59,349 nt of DNA from an uncultured Chlorobiaceae bacterium. GTDB taxonomy: Bacteria; Bacteroidota; Chlorobiia; Chlorobiales; Chlorobiaceae. Numbering within the stretch: the first letter of the stretch is position 1; the number at the start of each line of letters is the position of its first letter. Positions 50,706 to 58,121 of this stretch are shown in pieces. The translations under genes were made by a program, and so were the position numbers. The stretch lies in contig CAIVSG010000072.1 of NCBI GenBank assembly GCA_903908555.1, forward strand, positions 1-59,349. Direction: 5' to 3'. Under the pieces are notes generated by a model, which was not told the DNA's origin, searched no databases, and saw only the letters and a list, made by a program, of their open reading frames with translations.

Positions 50706-50709
50706 CTCT

Positions 50710-51543
50710 TTAACGGCTGATCATTGTTTCCAGTATTTTTCGAAGCTCGTTCATTTCAAGTTTGTTGATTTCGGCAATGGATTTCAACGGGGTATCGATT
50801 TTTGCTTCTATTCCTTTCTGGTGTAAAGCAAGCTGTAGTGAAGTTGCTGAAACCCCACCCTCATCGGCTATGTCCTGTAATGTTTTTTTCCCGAAACCCT
50901 GCCCCTGTAACTTGTGCCCTTCTTTTTTTGCCGGAGCAATAACTTCATAGACTTGTTCAGCAGTCTTTCCATTTGAGGTTGCTATTTCAGCCAGGGTCTG
51001 ATCAAGAGAGGTAACTTTTAACCCGGCCTTTTCCAGCTTTGCTTTTAATGCGGCAGGATCACCACCAAGACCTAGCTGCTCTGCAAGTTGCGTAAGGGTC
51101 ATGAGTTCTGCATGTGGAACCGGGGCCTGTTTTTCCTGCCGTTCCCATGAGCCTGAAATTGCATCGCCAAACTTGATGACTGCCAGGAAGGGTTGGATAC
51201 CATAGTATGTTCCTATTCCAAAAAAAACAGAAAGTAATATGATGGTGAGCAGTTCTCCAGGGCTTTTCAGCCCCTCGGTTGTCTTTGATTTCAGGTAGGA
51301 GAAAAATGCTTTCCAGTTGATAACAAAGAGGTGAAACAGAGAAAGTATTAAAAAGGCAAACCCGAAGATTATATGCTGGTGTTGCCACCCCCTTTTTGTC
51401 AGACCTATCATCCTCCAGTCAGTCCAGTTGGCCACCCTTCCGGGAGGAGAGATATAAAGGATAACTCCTGAAACCAGCATCATGACTAACGCAATGAATA
51501 GTCCGAAACTTATAAATACCCGCCAATTGAATGATTTTTTCAT
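50710..51543 (-). CDS. DUF4405-domain membrane protein (cytochrome b-like)
   Basis: 277 residues. Three to four hydrophobic helices in the first half (VFISFGLFIALVMMLVSGVI, HIIFGFAFLILSLFHLFVI, LLTIILLSVFFGIGTYYG) with His residues (WQHQHIIFG, LFHLF) that could bind heme. The second half is soluble with helix-hairpin repeats (LTQLAEQLGLGGDPAALKAK, TLAEIATSNGKT, TLQDIADEGGV). Its start overlaps the upstream diheme cytochrome gene by 4 bp, so both likely work in one electron path. Confidence 0.8.
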   Translation of the reverse strand: MKKSFNWRVFISFGLFIALVMMLVSGVILYISPPGRVANWTDWRMIGLTKRGWQHQHIIFGFAFLILSLFHLFVINWKAFFSYLKSKTTEGLKSPGELLTIILLSVFFGIGTYYGIQPFLAVIKFGDAISGSWERQEKQAPVPHAELMTLTQLAEQLGLGGDPAALKAKLEKAGLKVTSLDQTLAEIATSNGKTAEQVYEVIAPAKKEGHKLQGQGFGKKTLQDIADEGGVSATSLQLALHQKGIEAKIDTPLKSIAEINKLEMNELRKILETMISR

Positions 51544-51773
51544 GGTTCAGTGATTGTTGGCTTCCAATGCCTGGTAGTGTGGCAAGTAGAGCAGTTTGCC
51601 TGTGACTGGATGTGCAGATTATCATCCGGCTGGTCACGTTTATGGCATCGTATGCACTGCGATGTAGCATTCAGTCTGCTATGGTCAAAACTTGCGTGCT
51701 GTTCAGTGGTTTTGGCTGCAATTGCTGCAGGATTGAACAGCACGGCTATGGTGATAAACAATAATCTTTTCAT
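51540..51773 (-). CDS. Small diheme c-type cytochrome
   Basis: 77 residues from the ATG at 51773 (a TTG at 51791 would add six). Signal peptide MKRLLFITIAVLFNPAAIAA, then two heme sites CIRCH and CSTCH with a further His (FDHSRL) as possible ligand. Ends within the start of the DUF4405 gene. Likely a periplasmic electron carrier for it. Confidence 0.82.
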   Translation of the reverse strand: MKRLLFITIAVLFNPAAIAAKTTEQHASFDHSRLNATSQCIRCHKRDQPDDNLHIQSQANCSTCHTTRHWKPTITEP

Positions 51774-51798
51774 GGTAGCAAGTGTTATCAAACCCTTA

Positions 51799-52218
51799 CT
51801 ACTGATTCATTCCCCGACCTCGACCCATGCCCATTCCCATACCTCGTCCCATACCCATATTCGGGTTGTACTGATCCCATACCCATTCAGCTACGGCTCT
51901 CAGTTCTGCATCCGGTAGTGGTTGAGCAGGCATAAGGCCAAACCTTGTAATGGCTTGAGGATCAATCGCTTTATCCTTGTTTGGCGATTTCAGGTAGGCG
52001 ACAAGATGATTAACACCATCTTTTTTTGTTGAGTATTTCTGATGATAGTGAGAAGCGAGAGGAGTAATAGGAGGTGCAGTTTTTGGTGGTGGCATAACGG
52101 AGTGACAGACACTGCAGTTCTTGTCAAAAATAGCTTTACCATTCAAAGCGCCTGTTGCCGCTTGTGCGACAGAATTGAGCGAAAATCCCATCCCCATTAT
52201 CAATAATAATCGTTTCAT
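51799..52218 (-). CDS. Monoheme cytochrome c with Gly/Met/Arg-rich tail
   Basis: 139 residues from ATG 52218; upstream in-frame starts lack a signal peptide context. Signal MKRLLLIMGMGFSLNSVAQAA, one heme site CSVCH, and a Met candidate ligand in RFGLMPAQPLP. The C-terminus is a repeat of GMGRGMGMGMGRGRGM, unusual for a cytochrome and possibly a metal- or membrane-contact tail. It is 25 bp upstream of the diheme cytochrome gene, probably in one operon. Confidence 0.82.
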   Translation of the reverse strand: MKRLLLIMGMGFSLNSVAQAATGALNGKAIFDKNCSVCHSVMPPPKTAPPITPLASHYHQKYSTKKDGVNHLVAYLKSPNKDKAIDPQAITRFGLMPAQPLPDAELRAVAEWVWDQYNPNMGMGRGMGMGMGRGRGMNQ

Positions 52219-52467
52219 GGCTAAATAGATCATTAAATTAATCTGAACATTTCTTTTCTGTTTCATATATCTATTTAATGTACTGAAATAATCAATTAAG
52301 CGCCAAATTATTGATTGGTATGTTTTTATATTTAAATGTAAATAATTTATAAGTTGTTTTATATTATAGGCTTATATCATCATTGAATATTGCTGACAAT
52401 GAGATTTTTTTTGTGCAGCTAAGATAGTTTTAATAATTTCAAAAGGTGTTATATGCCTATATCAGGT

Positions 52468-52519
52468 AACAATTGTGAATAATTATGCCGAATCAAATGC
52501 CATATTATTCGCAATTGTT
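52468..52519. promoter_or_regulatory. Long inverted repeat in a 510-bp AT-rich gap
   Basis: AACAATTGTGAATAAT and ATTATTCGCAATTGTT are 16-bp arms with one mismatch, around a loop containing two ATGCC copies (TATGCCGAATCAAATGCC). It lies between divergent cytochrome and DUF2892 genes. Nothing else was seen in 52219-52728, which is strongly A+T rich. Confidence 0.6.
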
Positions 52520-52728
52520 AATTAGCTATTTATATAGTTCTGTGATAGTTAAAAATTAAATTCATCGGTAATATAATCCTGTTTTATAGTGCTTAGAATC
52601 GTATCGCTGATCAAAAGCATGGGATTACAGTGTGAATTGTTTATCACTGGTTGATGTTGTATTATTGCTTGAATAAATATGTATTTGTTATCCTCAAACA
52701 TCACTCACCTTTTAAACAAATCGAGCTC

Positions 52729-52956
52729 ATGCAAAAAAATGTAGGGCAAATAGATAAAATAATCCGGATTGTTATCGGAGTAGCCGTTATTGCAGTAGGT
52801 GTCATCAATCAATCGTGGTGGGGAGCTGTAGGGCTTGTTCCGCTCTTGACTGCGTTTATAGGTTTTTGTCCACTCTACACTGTGCTGAAGATTTCGACAG
52901 GCGAAAATTGTGCCTGCAATGAAAAGCCGGGGAAGAACAGCTCTTGCAAGTTATGA
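52729..52956 (+). CDS. DUF2892 (YgaP-like) membrane protein
   Basis: 75 residues from ATG 52729. KNVGQIDKIIRIVIGVAVIAVGVI and a second helix WWGAVGLVPLLTAFIGFCPLYTVLKI match the DUF2892 two-helix fold, with the typical GFCPLY. A tail with three Cys (ENCACNEK, SSCKL) is added. Such proteins are often joined to rhodanese domains in sulfur metabolism. Confidence 0.85.
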   Translation: MQKNVGQIDKIIRIVIGVAVIAVGVINQSWWGAVGLVPLLTAFIGFCPLYTVLKISTGENCACNEKPGKNSSCKL

Positions 52957-53041
52957 TGGGTGAATGATTTTTCCCTCGAAAAGAAGAGATGTACAAAGCA
53001 ACTTTTGTATGGACTACAGGTTGCATTGTACATTTTCTGAG

Positions 53042-53245
53042 TCATTTGAATGCATGGCCGGGGACTACGCCGACAGCTTTAAGTATTTTGGCAAGAGGGC
53101 AGAAGCCGGTAAATGCTGCCTGAAAAAGGTTTGCTCCAACAAATCCGGTAAACCAGAGCCAGTTCTGGTTATGATAGATAGAGAGTAAAACGCTGGAAAG
53201 GATAAAGATACCAGCTATTGCAAAAACAAGACGATCGATATTCAT
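53042..53245 (-). CDS. DUF2892 membrane protein
   Basis: 67 residues, two helices ([19 protein letters not shown] and [27 protein letters not shown]) and the same FTGFCPL motif as the convergent neighbour at 52729. Short size is normal for the family. Confidence 0.82.
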   Translation of the reverse strand: MNIDRLVFAIAGIFILSSVLLSIYHNQNWLWFTGFVGANLFQAAFTGFCPLAKILKAVGVVPGHAFK

Positions 53246-53324
53246 AATGAAAAATATACAAGGTTATTGATGATATTGCTGTGCTATGTAGTCTGATCTA
53301 AATATTTGTACCACTACGTGTTGA

Positions 53325-53993
53325 TCAGTCCTTGACGCATCGGACCGAAAAACCGATGTTTTTATTGGCCATACCTCTTCGCAAAGCGGCATCGAAGTAG
53401 CCAAGCGACCGGCACCATGCACTCTTCGCTGAAGATTCTGTTGAAGACCATAATCGGCTGTATTCACCTGGTAGCATGAATTTACCGTCAGAGTCCCGCC
53501 TGGCTCCCGCAGGAAGCAATTCAAAGCCGTTTTTATTGTTCAGTTCATTCTTCTGATCTTTCCAAAGTTTTGATGCTTTCAGTGCTCCACCGGCATTTTC
53601 CATCCCGCCCAGCAAATCGCCTAGTGCACTCCATTCAGCATCAGAGGATACATGCCAGCCTTTAGGGGCAAGGCCTCGCTGATCATTGACTGCATACCAG
53701 TTATAGAGCCTTCCGTATATCCTTCCATTTTCCTGTTTGTTATCGTTATAGCACCAGGCACCGGTTTTAAGGCTTGCCCACTCTTTGGGGTCCTTTACTT
53801 CGGGAATTGCATCACCATTCCGGTAATGTGCGACGTCAAGATTTCTTCCTGTCCAGATCATAGAACCTATCTGAACAGCAGTGTAACTGTTGCCGTCACG
53901 ATCAACAACCTTTTCTGGCTGACCGCTGCATCCTGCTGTTAAAAGAATGACAGCAAGTATTCCGGTTACGACAAGAAGTCTCAGCTTATCCAT
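53325..53993 (-). CDS. Lipoprotein with Fibrobacter major paralogous domain (FISUMP)
   Basis: 222 residues from ATG 53993, preferred over a longer frame because a lipoprotein signal (LLVVTGILAVILLTAGCSG) starts there. The rest follows the FISUMP pattern: VQIGSMIWTGRNLDVAHYRNG, GRLYNWYAVNDQRGLAPKGW, LLPAGARRDSDGKF, SRLWSSTES and GFSVRCVKD. These domains are common in Bacteroidetes/Chlorobi/Fibrobacteres; role at the cell surface is unknown. Confidence 0.85.
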   Translation of the reverse strand: MDKLRLLVVTGILAVILLTAGCSGQPEKVVDRDGNSYTAVQIGSMIWTGRNLDVAHYRNGDAIPEVKDPKEWASLKTGAWCYNDNKQENGRIYGRLYNWYAVNDQRGLAPKGWHVSSDAEWSALGDLLGGMENAGGALKASKLWKDQKNELNNKNGFELLPAGARRDSDGKFMLPGEYSRLWSSTESSAKSAWCRSLGYFDAALRRGMANKNIGFSVRCVKD

Positions 53994-53997
53994 TATG

Positions 53998-54663
53998 CTA
54001 GAGTTTTTTATTATCAATTTTAGTCGCAGTAAGCAGAAATGCCGGATATGCGGCTGTTTTCCCTGATCTGTTTGTTTTGTTGAAGGTGTAAATAGTCTCA
54101 AACGATAGTGGTTGCAATCCTGCCACTTTCAGCATTTCAGCCAGTACCCTACGGTCAAACCCGTGATGAACCTTTTCAAGGGGGTCGTCATGAAACAGGC
54201 CGTCTTCAAGGTCGAGATCAGCCAGAGCCAACATGCCTCCAGGTGAAAGAAGCTTGGATATCCTGTTTAAAACCCCCGCAGTATCATCTATATGGTGAAG
54301 CGTCATGCTGCTGTAAATCAGCTCAAAGGTTTTATCAGTTCCAACGGTATCAGTTGGTGATGAAAGATCGGCGCAGATAGTTTCAATGGTTGACAATCCT
54401 GAGGCTTTGATTTTTTCCAGAAGCACAGAGAGCATTTCTCTGGAGGTATCAATGGCCGAAAGTGTTTTCACCAGTGGTGCGATTTCCATGGTAACCAACC
54501 CTGTACCACATCCAAATTCCAGGGCATGCATGCTCTTTTCAGGTTTTATTGCTGCGATGATAGCTTTTGCCACTTCAAGTGCAACTGCTCTGCGTTGAGG
54601 ATTTTCATCCCATTGAGCAGCTTCCCGGTTAAATTTTTCGGGACTGTTCCATGTGTCAGTCAT
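53998..54663 (-). CDS. Class I SAM-dependent methyltransferase
   Basis: 221 residues with SAM motif I LEFGCGTGLVTMEIAP (~45), an acidic motif II (LSAIDTSREML) and LIYSSMTLHHIDD (motif IV, ~110). Resembles UbiE/Tam-type small-molecule methyltransferases. It ends 5 bp upstream of the lipoprotein gene and may be cotranscribed with it. Substrate is not known. Confidence 0.9.
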   Translation of the reverse strand: MTDTWNSPEKFNREAAQWDENPQRRAVALEVAKAIIAAIKPEKSMHALEFGCGTGLVTMEIAPLVKTLSAIDTSREMLSVLLEKIKASGLSTIETICADLSSPTDTVGTDKTFELIYSSMTLHHIDDTAGVLNRISKLLSPGGMLALADLDLEDGLFHDDPLEKVHHGFDRRVLAEMLKVAGLQPLSFETIYTFNKTNRSGKTAAYPAFLLTATKIDNKKL

Positions 54664-54750
54664 AGCGTCAAGAGTAAAAAGTTATCATACCTGCAAATGA
54701 ATAATCAAGGTTGCTAAGGCAGTGTGCAGGCCTGCCGACCCGACTGGTTT

Positions 54751-55902
54751 TCACAGCCACAGTTTGGATAGTTTATAGTAGTGACCCCAGCTCTTTTTCA
54801 GCCAGTGACCGACAACAGGCAACGGGATAAACACCTCCCTGACACTGTTTTTATAGACAAACCCTGCGCCATCACCCATATCCATCACACAGAGTACATT
54901 CAAATGAGCCTGATACCCTTTCATTGCACCCTGCCTTCCCAGGTGCTCTATTGCGGCATTGCCGGCAGCATTATTTGCCATTAATTCAGCAATGTGCCCC
55001 TGTTTTGCTTTCCATTCAGGACCTTCAAGAGCTGCAGCATCGCCAACAGCATACCATCCTTTGACTCCCTCTATCCGGCAGTAATCGTCAATACAAATAA
55101 ACCCTGCGCTGTTTTGAGGCAGGTTTGATTTCCTGATTATTTCCTGTCCTTCACCGGCAGGAATAAACATGGTGAGGTCACTCTGAAGCATGCTCTGGTC
55201 TTCAAATACAACTCCATCCGCTTCAAAATGGCTGATTTTTTTACCAAAACAGGTTGAAATGCTTTTGGCATGAAACATTGCAGCCATGGCCGCAAGTGCT
55301 TTTTTCCCCATTCGTGCTCCAGGTTCAGCCATAGGAGCAAAAAAGGTTAACTCAAATTTCTTGCGGATCCCAAGTTTTTTAAGGTGATGATGCAGGTTGA
55401 ACAGGAGTTCAAATCCCGGTCCGCCACGCACAGCACTTGCATCTTTTGGATTGCCTCCAAATCCTAAAGCAATTTTGCCGCTTCCCAGTGCAACCAGCGC
55501 TTCAATTTTTTCCTTTAGCGCAAGCGACTCTTCAGGTTTGCCGCAAATGGAAGAGGTATGCTCCATACCTTCATGTTTCATTTTCGCAGCTCCAAGAGCC
55601 ACAACAACAAGTGCAGGGGAGTTCCGAACACCTGCTTTTTCAAGAGTTATACTCTTTTGTTCGCCATCAAGAGCTACAACCTTGTCGACAGTAAGTGAAA
55701 AACCGTGCTTGCGGGCCAGTTTTGACAGCGGCATTGAAACATCCTTGAACTGCATCCTTCCAACCGGTATCCAGATTGCCAGGGGATAGATAAAAAGATA
55801 GTCCCGTTCCGAAACAAGCTCTACCTCAAATCCCTGTTTCCGAAAAGCAATTGCCGAAGCAACACCGCCAATGCCTCCACCAAGAATCAATACTTTTTTC
55901 AT
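54751..55902 (-). CDS. FAD-dependent oxidoreductase, sulfide:quinone-reductase-like
   Basis: 383 residues. N-terminal dinucleotide-binding VLILGGGIGGVASAIAFRKQG, a second LVVVALGAA region, and a C-terminal YAVGDAAALEGPEWKAKQGH FAD motif. Overall layout is that of SQR/flavocytochrome c sulfide dehydrogenase proteins, but the paired redox cysteines of the best-known SQRs are not obvious (Cys in STCFGKK and FICIDDYCRIEG). It may oxidise sulfide or a polysulfide to a quinone. It is adjacent to an OsmC protein and a rhodanese, both sulfur-handling. Confidence 0.8.
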   Translation of the reverse strand: MKKVLILGGGIGGVASAIAFRKQGFEVELVSERDYLFIYPLAIWIPVGRMQFKDVSMPLSKLARKHGFSLTVDKVVALDGEQKSITLEKAGVRNSPALVVVALGAAKMKHEGMEHTSSICGKPEESLALKEKIEALVALGSGKIALGFGGNPKDASAVRGGPGFELLFNLHHHLKKLGIRKKFELTFFAPMAEPGARMGKKALAAMAAMFHAKSISTCFGKKISHFEADGVVFEDQSMLQSDLTMFIPAGEGQEIIRKSNLPQNSAGFICIDDYCRIEGVKGWYAVGDAAALEGPEWKAKQGHIAELMANNAAGNAAIEHLGRQGAMKGYQAHLNVLCVMDMGDGAGFVYKNSVREVFIPLPVVGHWLKKSWGHYYKLSKLWL

Positions 55903-55917
55903 TGATAAAGATGATGG

Positions 55918-56319
55918 TTACCGAGTGACCGTAGTTACGACAAATTCAGGGGGCGTCTGTATATGCTTTTTTACCGCACACAGATTAGCAGCACTGATAA
56001 CGGCATCCTTGTATTTTTCAGGGAAATCGTGTGGAAGCTCTATGGCAATCTCGATTTTTCCTATACCTCTGCCAGACTCATTGACTGTATGAGACTGAAC
56101 AATCCGGATATCATCTGTCGGGATGCCTCTCTGCTGGCAGAAGGACAAGACGAAGATACCTGCACAGGTACCGATTGAGGCAAGAAAAAGGGAAAAAGGC
56201 TCAGGGGCAGAACCCTCTCCTCCGGCATATTTTGCCTGGTCAGTATGAATGGTAAACCCGTTAAACTCGGCATTCACCTTCTTGCCGCCTCCAAACGTTA
56301 CAATCATTTCGCTTTTCAT
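55918..56319 (-). CDS. OsmC-family protein
   Basis: 133 residues from ATG 56319 (longer frame lacks support). VNAEFNGFTIHTDQA, PEPFSLFLASIGTCAGIFVLSFC with the reactive Cys, and AANLCAVKKHIQTPPEF are the OsmC blocks. It is 15 bp upstream of the SQR-like gene on the same strand, so the two probably act together on reactive sulfur species. Confidence 0.85.
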   Translation of the reverse strand: MKSEMIVTFGGGKKVNAEFNGFTIHTDQAKYAGGEGSAPEPFSLFLASIGTCAGIFVLSFCQQRGIPTDDIRIVQSHTVNESGRGIGKIEIAIELPHDFPEKYKDAVISAANLCAVKKHIQTPPEFVVTTVTR

Positions 56320-56478
56320 AATAGGACAAGAGTGAAAGTGTTTGCTATAAAAATAACGATCCACTATTGGCGTATGCTCATAATAAACCAACAGAAACGG
56401 AGTGGCCTATAAAAAATTGTGCAGTAGAATGAGTAAGCAACAAAAATCAGTTGGTTTTTTTCTTTGATTTCTCCATTT

Positions 56479-56503
56479 TATACCCATACATGGTATAGGT
56501 ATA
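56479..56503. promoter_or_regulatory. TATACC/GGTATA palindrome between OsmC and cytochrome c
   Basis: TATACC (56479-56484) and GGTATA (56498-56503) flank a further TACC-N7-GGTA pair. It is like the TACC-N8-GGTA set but with different spacing, and serves a divergent OsmC/cytochrome gap. Confidence 0.45.
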
Positions 56504-56554
56504 AGGTCATTATATAAATCGTCTGCTTAATCTCCAAGCCATAGAGGTCTGATT

Positions 56555-56932
56555 ATGAAACCGGTTCTGTTTTTTTTGATTGTTTGTCTTACTTTTCTCG
56601 GAGCATGCAGCCCTGAGAAGGTATCCGTCAACAAAGAAGTAACTGCCAACAAAGAAGCAACGTTGGGTGAACAAAAAATTGCATTGGGTAAGCAGGTTTA
56701 TGAGGCTAACTGCGCAGGCTGCCATGATGCCGGTGTGGCAGGAGCGCCTAAACCTGGAGATAAAGCAGCATGGAGTGAAAGAATTGCCCAGGGGGGGATG
56801 GATATGATCGTAAAGAAATCTATTGAGGGATATGATGGGAAAGCCGGAATGATGCCTCCAAAAGGTGGCAATGCAACCCTTGAAGACGGAGAGGTCATGA
56901 ATGCTGTTATTTACATGACCCGGAAACTCTAA
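56555..56932 (+). CDS. Cytochrome c5-family lipoprotein
   Basis: 125 residues. Lipobox FLGACS after a hydrophobic signal, then a spacer with EVTANKEAT and one heme site YEANCAGCHDAG. Candidate axial Met lies in MMPPKGGN and MNAVIYM. A small periplasmic electron carrier anchored by lipid, probably working with the SQR-like enzyme across the divergent promoter. Confidence 0.88.
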   Translation: MKPVLFFLIVCLTFLGACSPEKVSVNKEVTANKEATLGEQKIALGKQVYEANCAGCHDAGVAGAPKPGDKAAWSERIAQGGMDMIVKKSIEGYDGKAGMMPPKGGNATLEDGEVMNAVIYMTRKL

Positions 56933-57006
56933 ATGATCCCGAAGCCCTGGTGCTTGCCTGACTACGATGAACTGAACGATATAACAAGCAAAAATTAAAA
57001 GTTACC

Positions 57007-57384
57007 ATGAATACAGCCCACGAAGTCAGTCCCACGAAAGCCCTTGCTATGATTAAAAAAGGCGCACTGCTTGTCGATGTACGTCAACCCAGAGAAGTTG
57101 CAAAAAAATCATTTGATGTTTCCGAAATCCTCCTGATTCCAGTACGCGAGTTACAAAAGCGGTTTCATGAAATACCTGTTGACCGTAAGGTGATTATTGC
57201 CTGTCATGTTGGAAATCGAGGCTTGATGGCCACCCGTTTTCTTGTGAATCAGGGATACAGCAAAGCTGTCAATATGCAGCAGGGGATTGTTCGCTGGGAA
57301 AAGGAAGGGCTTCCAGTCAAAAGTGAGCTGAAACCAACATCCGGATCATGGCTGATGCAGATGTTAAAAAAAATCGGAGGCTAA
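57007..57384 (+). CDS. Single-domain rhodanese
   Basis: 125 residues. GALLVDVRQPREVAKKSFDV near the N-terminus and the active-site loop IIACHVGNRGLMATRFL with Cys68. Moves sulfane sulfur between thiols. A C-terminal tail (TSGSWLMQMLKKIGG) is hydrophobic and may touch the membrane. It is 74 bp after the cytochrome gene on the same strand. Confidence 0.9.
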   Translation: MNTAHEVSPTKALAMIKKGALLVDVRQPREVAKKSFDVSEILLIPVRELQKRFHEIPVDRKVIIACHVGNRGLMATRFLVNQGYSKAVNMQQGIVRWEKEGLPVKSELKPTSGSWLMQMLKKIGG

Positions 57385-57437
57385 GTTACAGCGAGCCAGA
57401 TGTAGCCATCGCTCAAGCGGCGTTTAGTTTTGATGGA

Positions 57438-57875
57438 TCAGGTATTTTTAATGAGCGCATACATGACACTATCGGTGAACTGACCGTCTTTGAATACACT
57501 CCGTTTCATAACTCCTTCTCGAATAAATCCTGCTTTTTCAAGCACATGCATAGAAGAAGGATTCCATGCGAACACAGGTGCTTCAAGCCTTTCGAACAAC
57601 GAATCAGAGAGTGCATGAGCGGCCATTCCGCGGGCAGCTGCGGTGGCTATGCCTTTGCCCCAGTGTGCTTCACCAAGCCAGTAACCGAAATGGCCGGTAT
57701 GGCGAGCGATGCCCTCACCGGCAATAATCCCGATCCCACCTGCGGCTGAACCGTCAATAGCAATGGCAAGATGAATACTTGGTGCAGCTTTATTCGCAAA
57801 GGTTATCCAGAACTCTGCGTCAGCCTGAGTGTAGGTTGCTCCTTTAGTATAACACCATGCAATAAATACCAACAC
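57438..57875 (-). pseudogene. GNAT acetyltransferase lacking its N-terminal start (possibly broken)
   Basis: 145 residues from GTG 57875. The RimJ/RimL-type core is intact (WLGEAHWGKGIATAAARGMA acetyl-CoA loop, VFAWNPSSMHVLEKAGF), but the usual first ~25-30 residues of the fold are absent, and an in-frame TAA lies 18 nt upstream of the GTG. It may be a 5'-truncated remnant or a short but active protein. The upstream gap 57876-58121 shows no other gene. Confidence 0.55.
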
Positions 57876-58121
57876 ATCTGATAGTTTTTTTTAAGCGTCA
57901 AACATACTGAAAATATATACATTGATACTTGATGTCTGATGTATAGGAGCCTGTTAGATTCAGAGTAAATAGTGACCTGCCGGTAAAGAAAATATTGAGT
58001 CATTCGATCTTCAACTCTACAAACTTCCGGGTATTTACATAAACGTGATCTTCACCTTCAGGTATAGATCAGTACCCTACAACCCTATTTGGTTTCGATT
58101 GTTTTTCTTACGTTAACTCCA

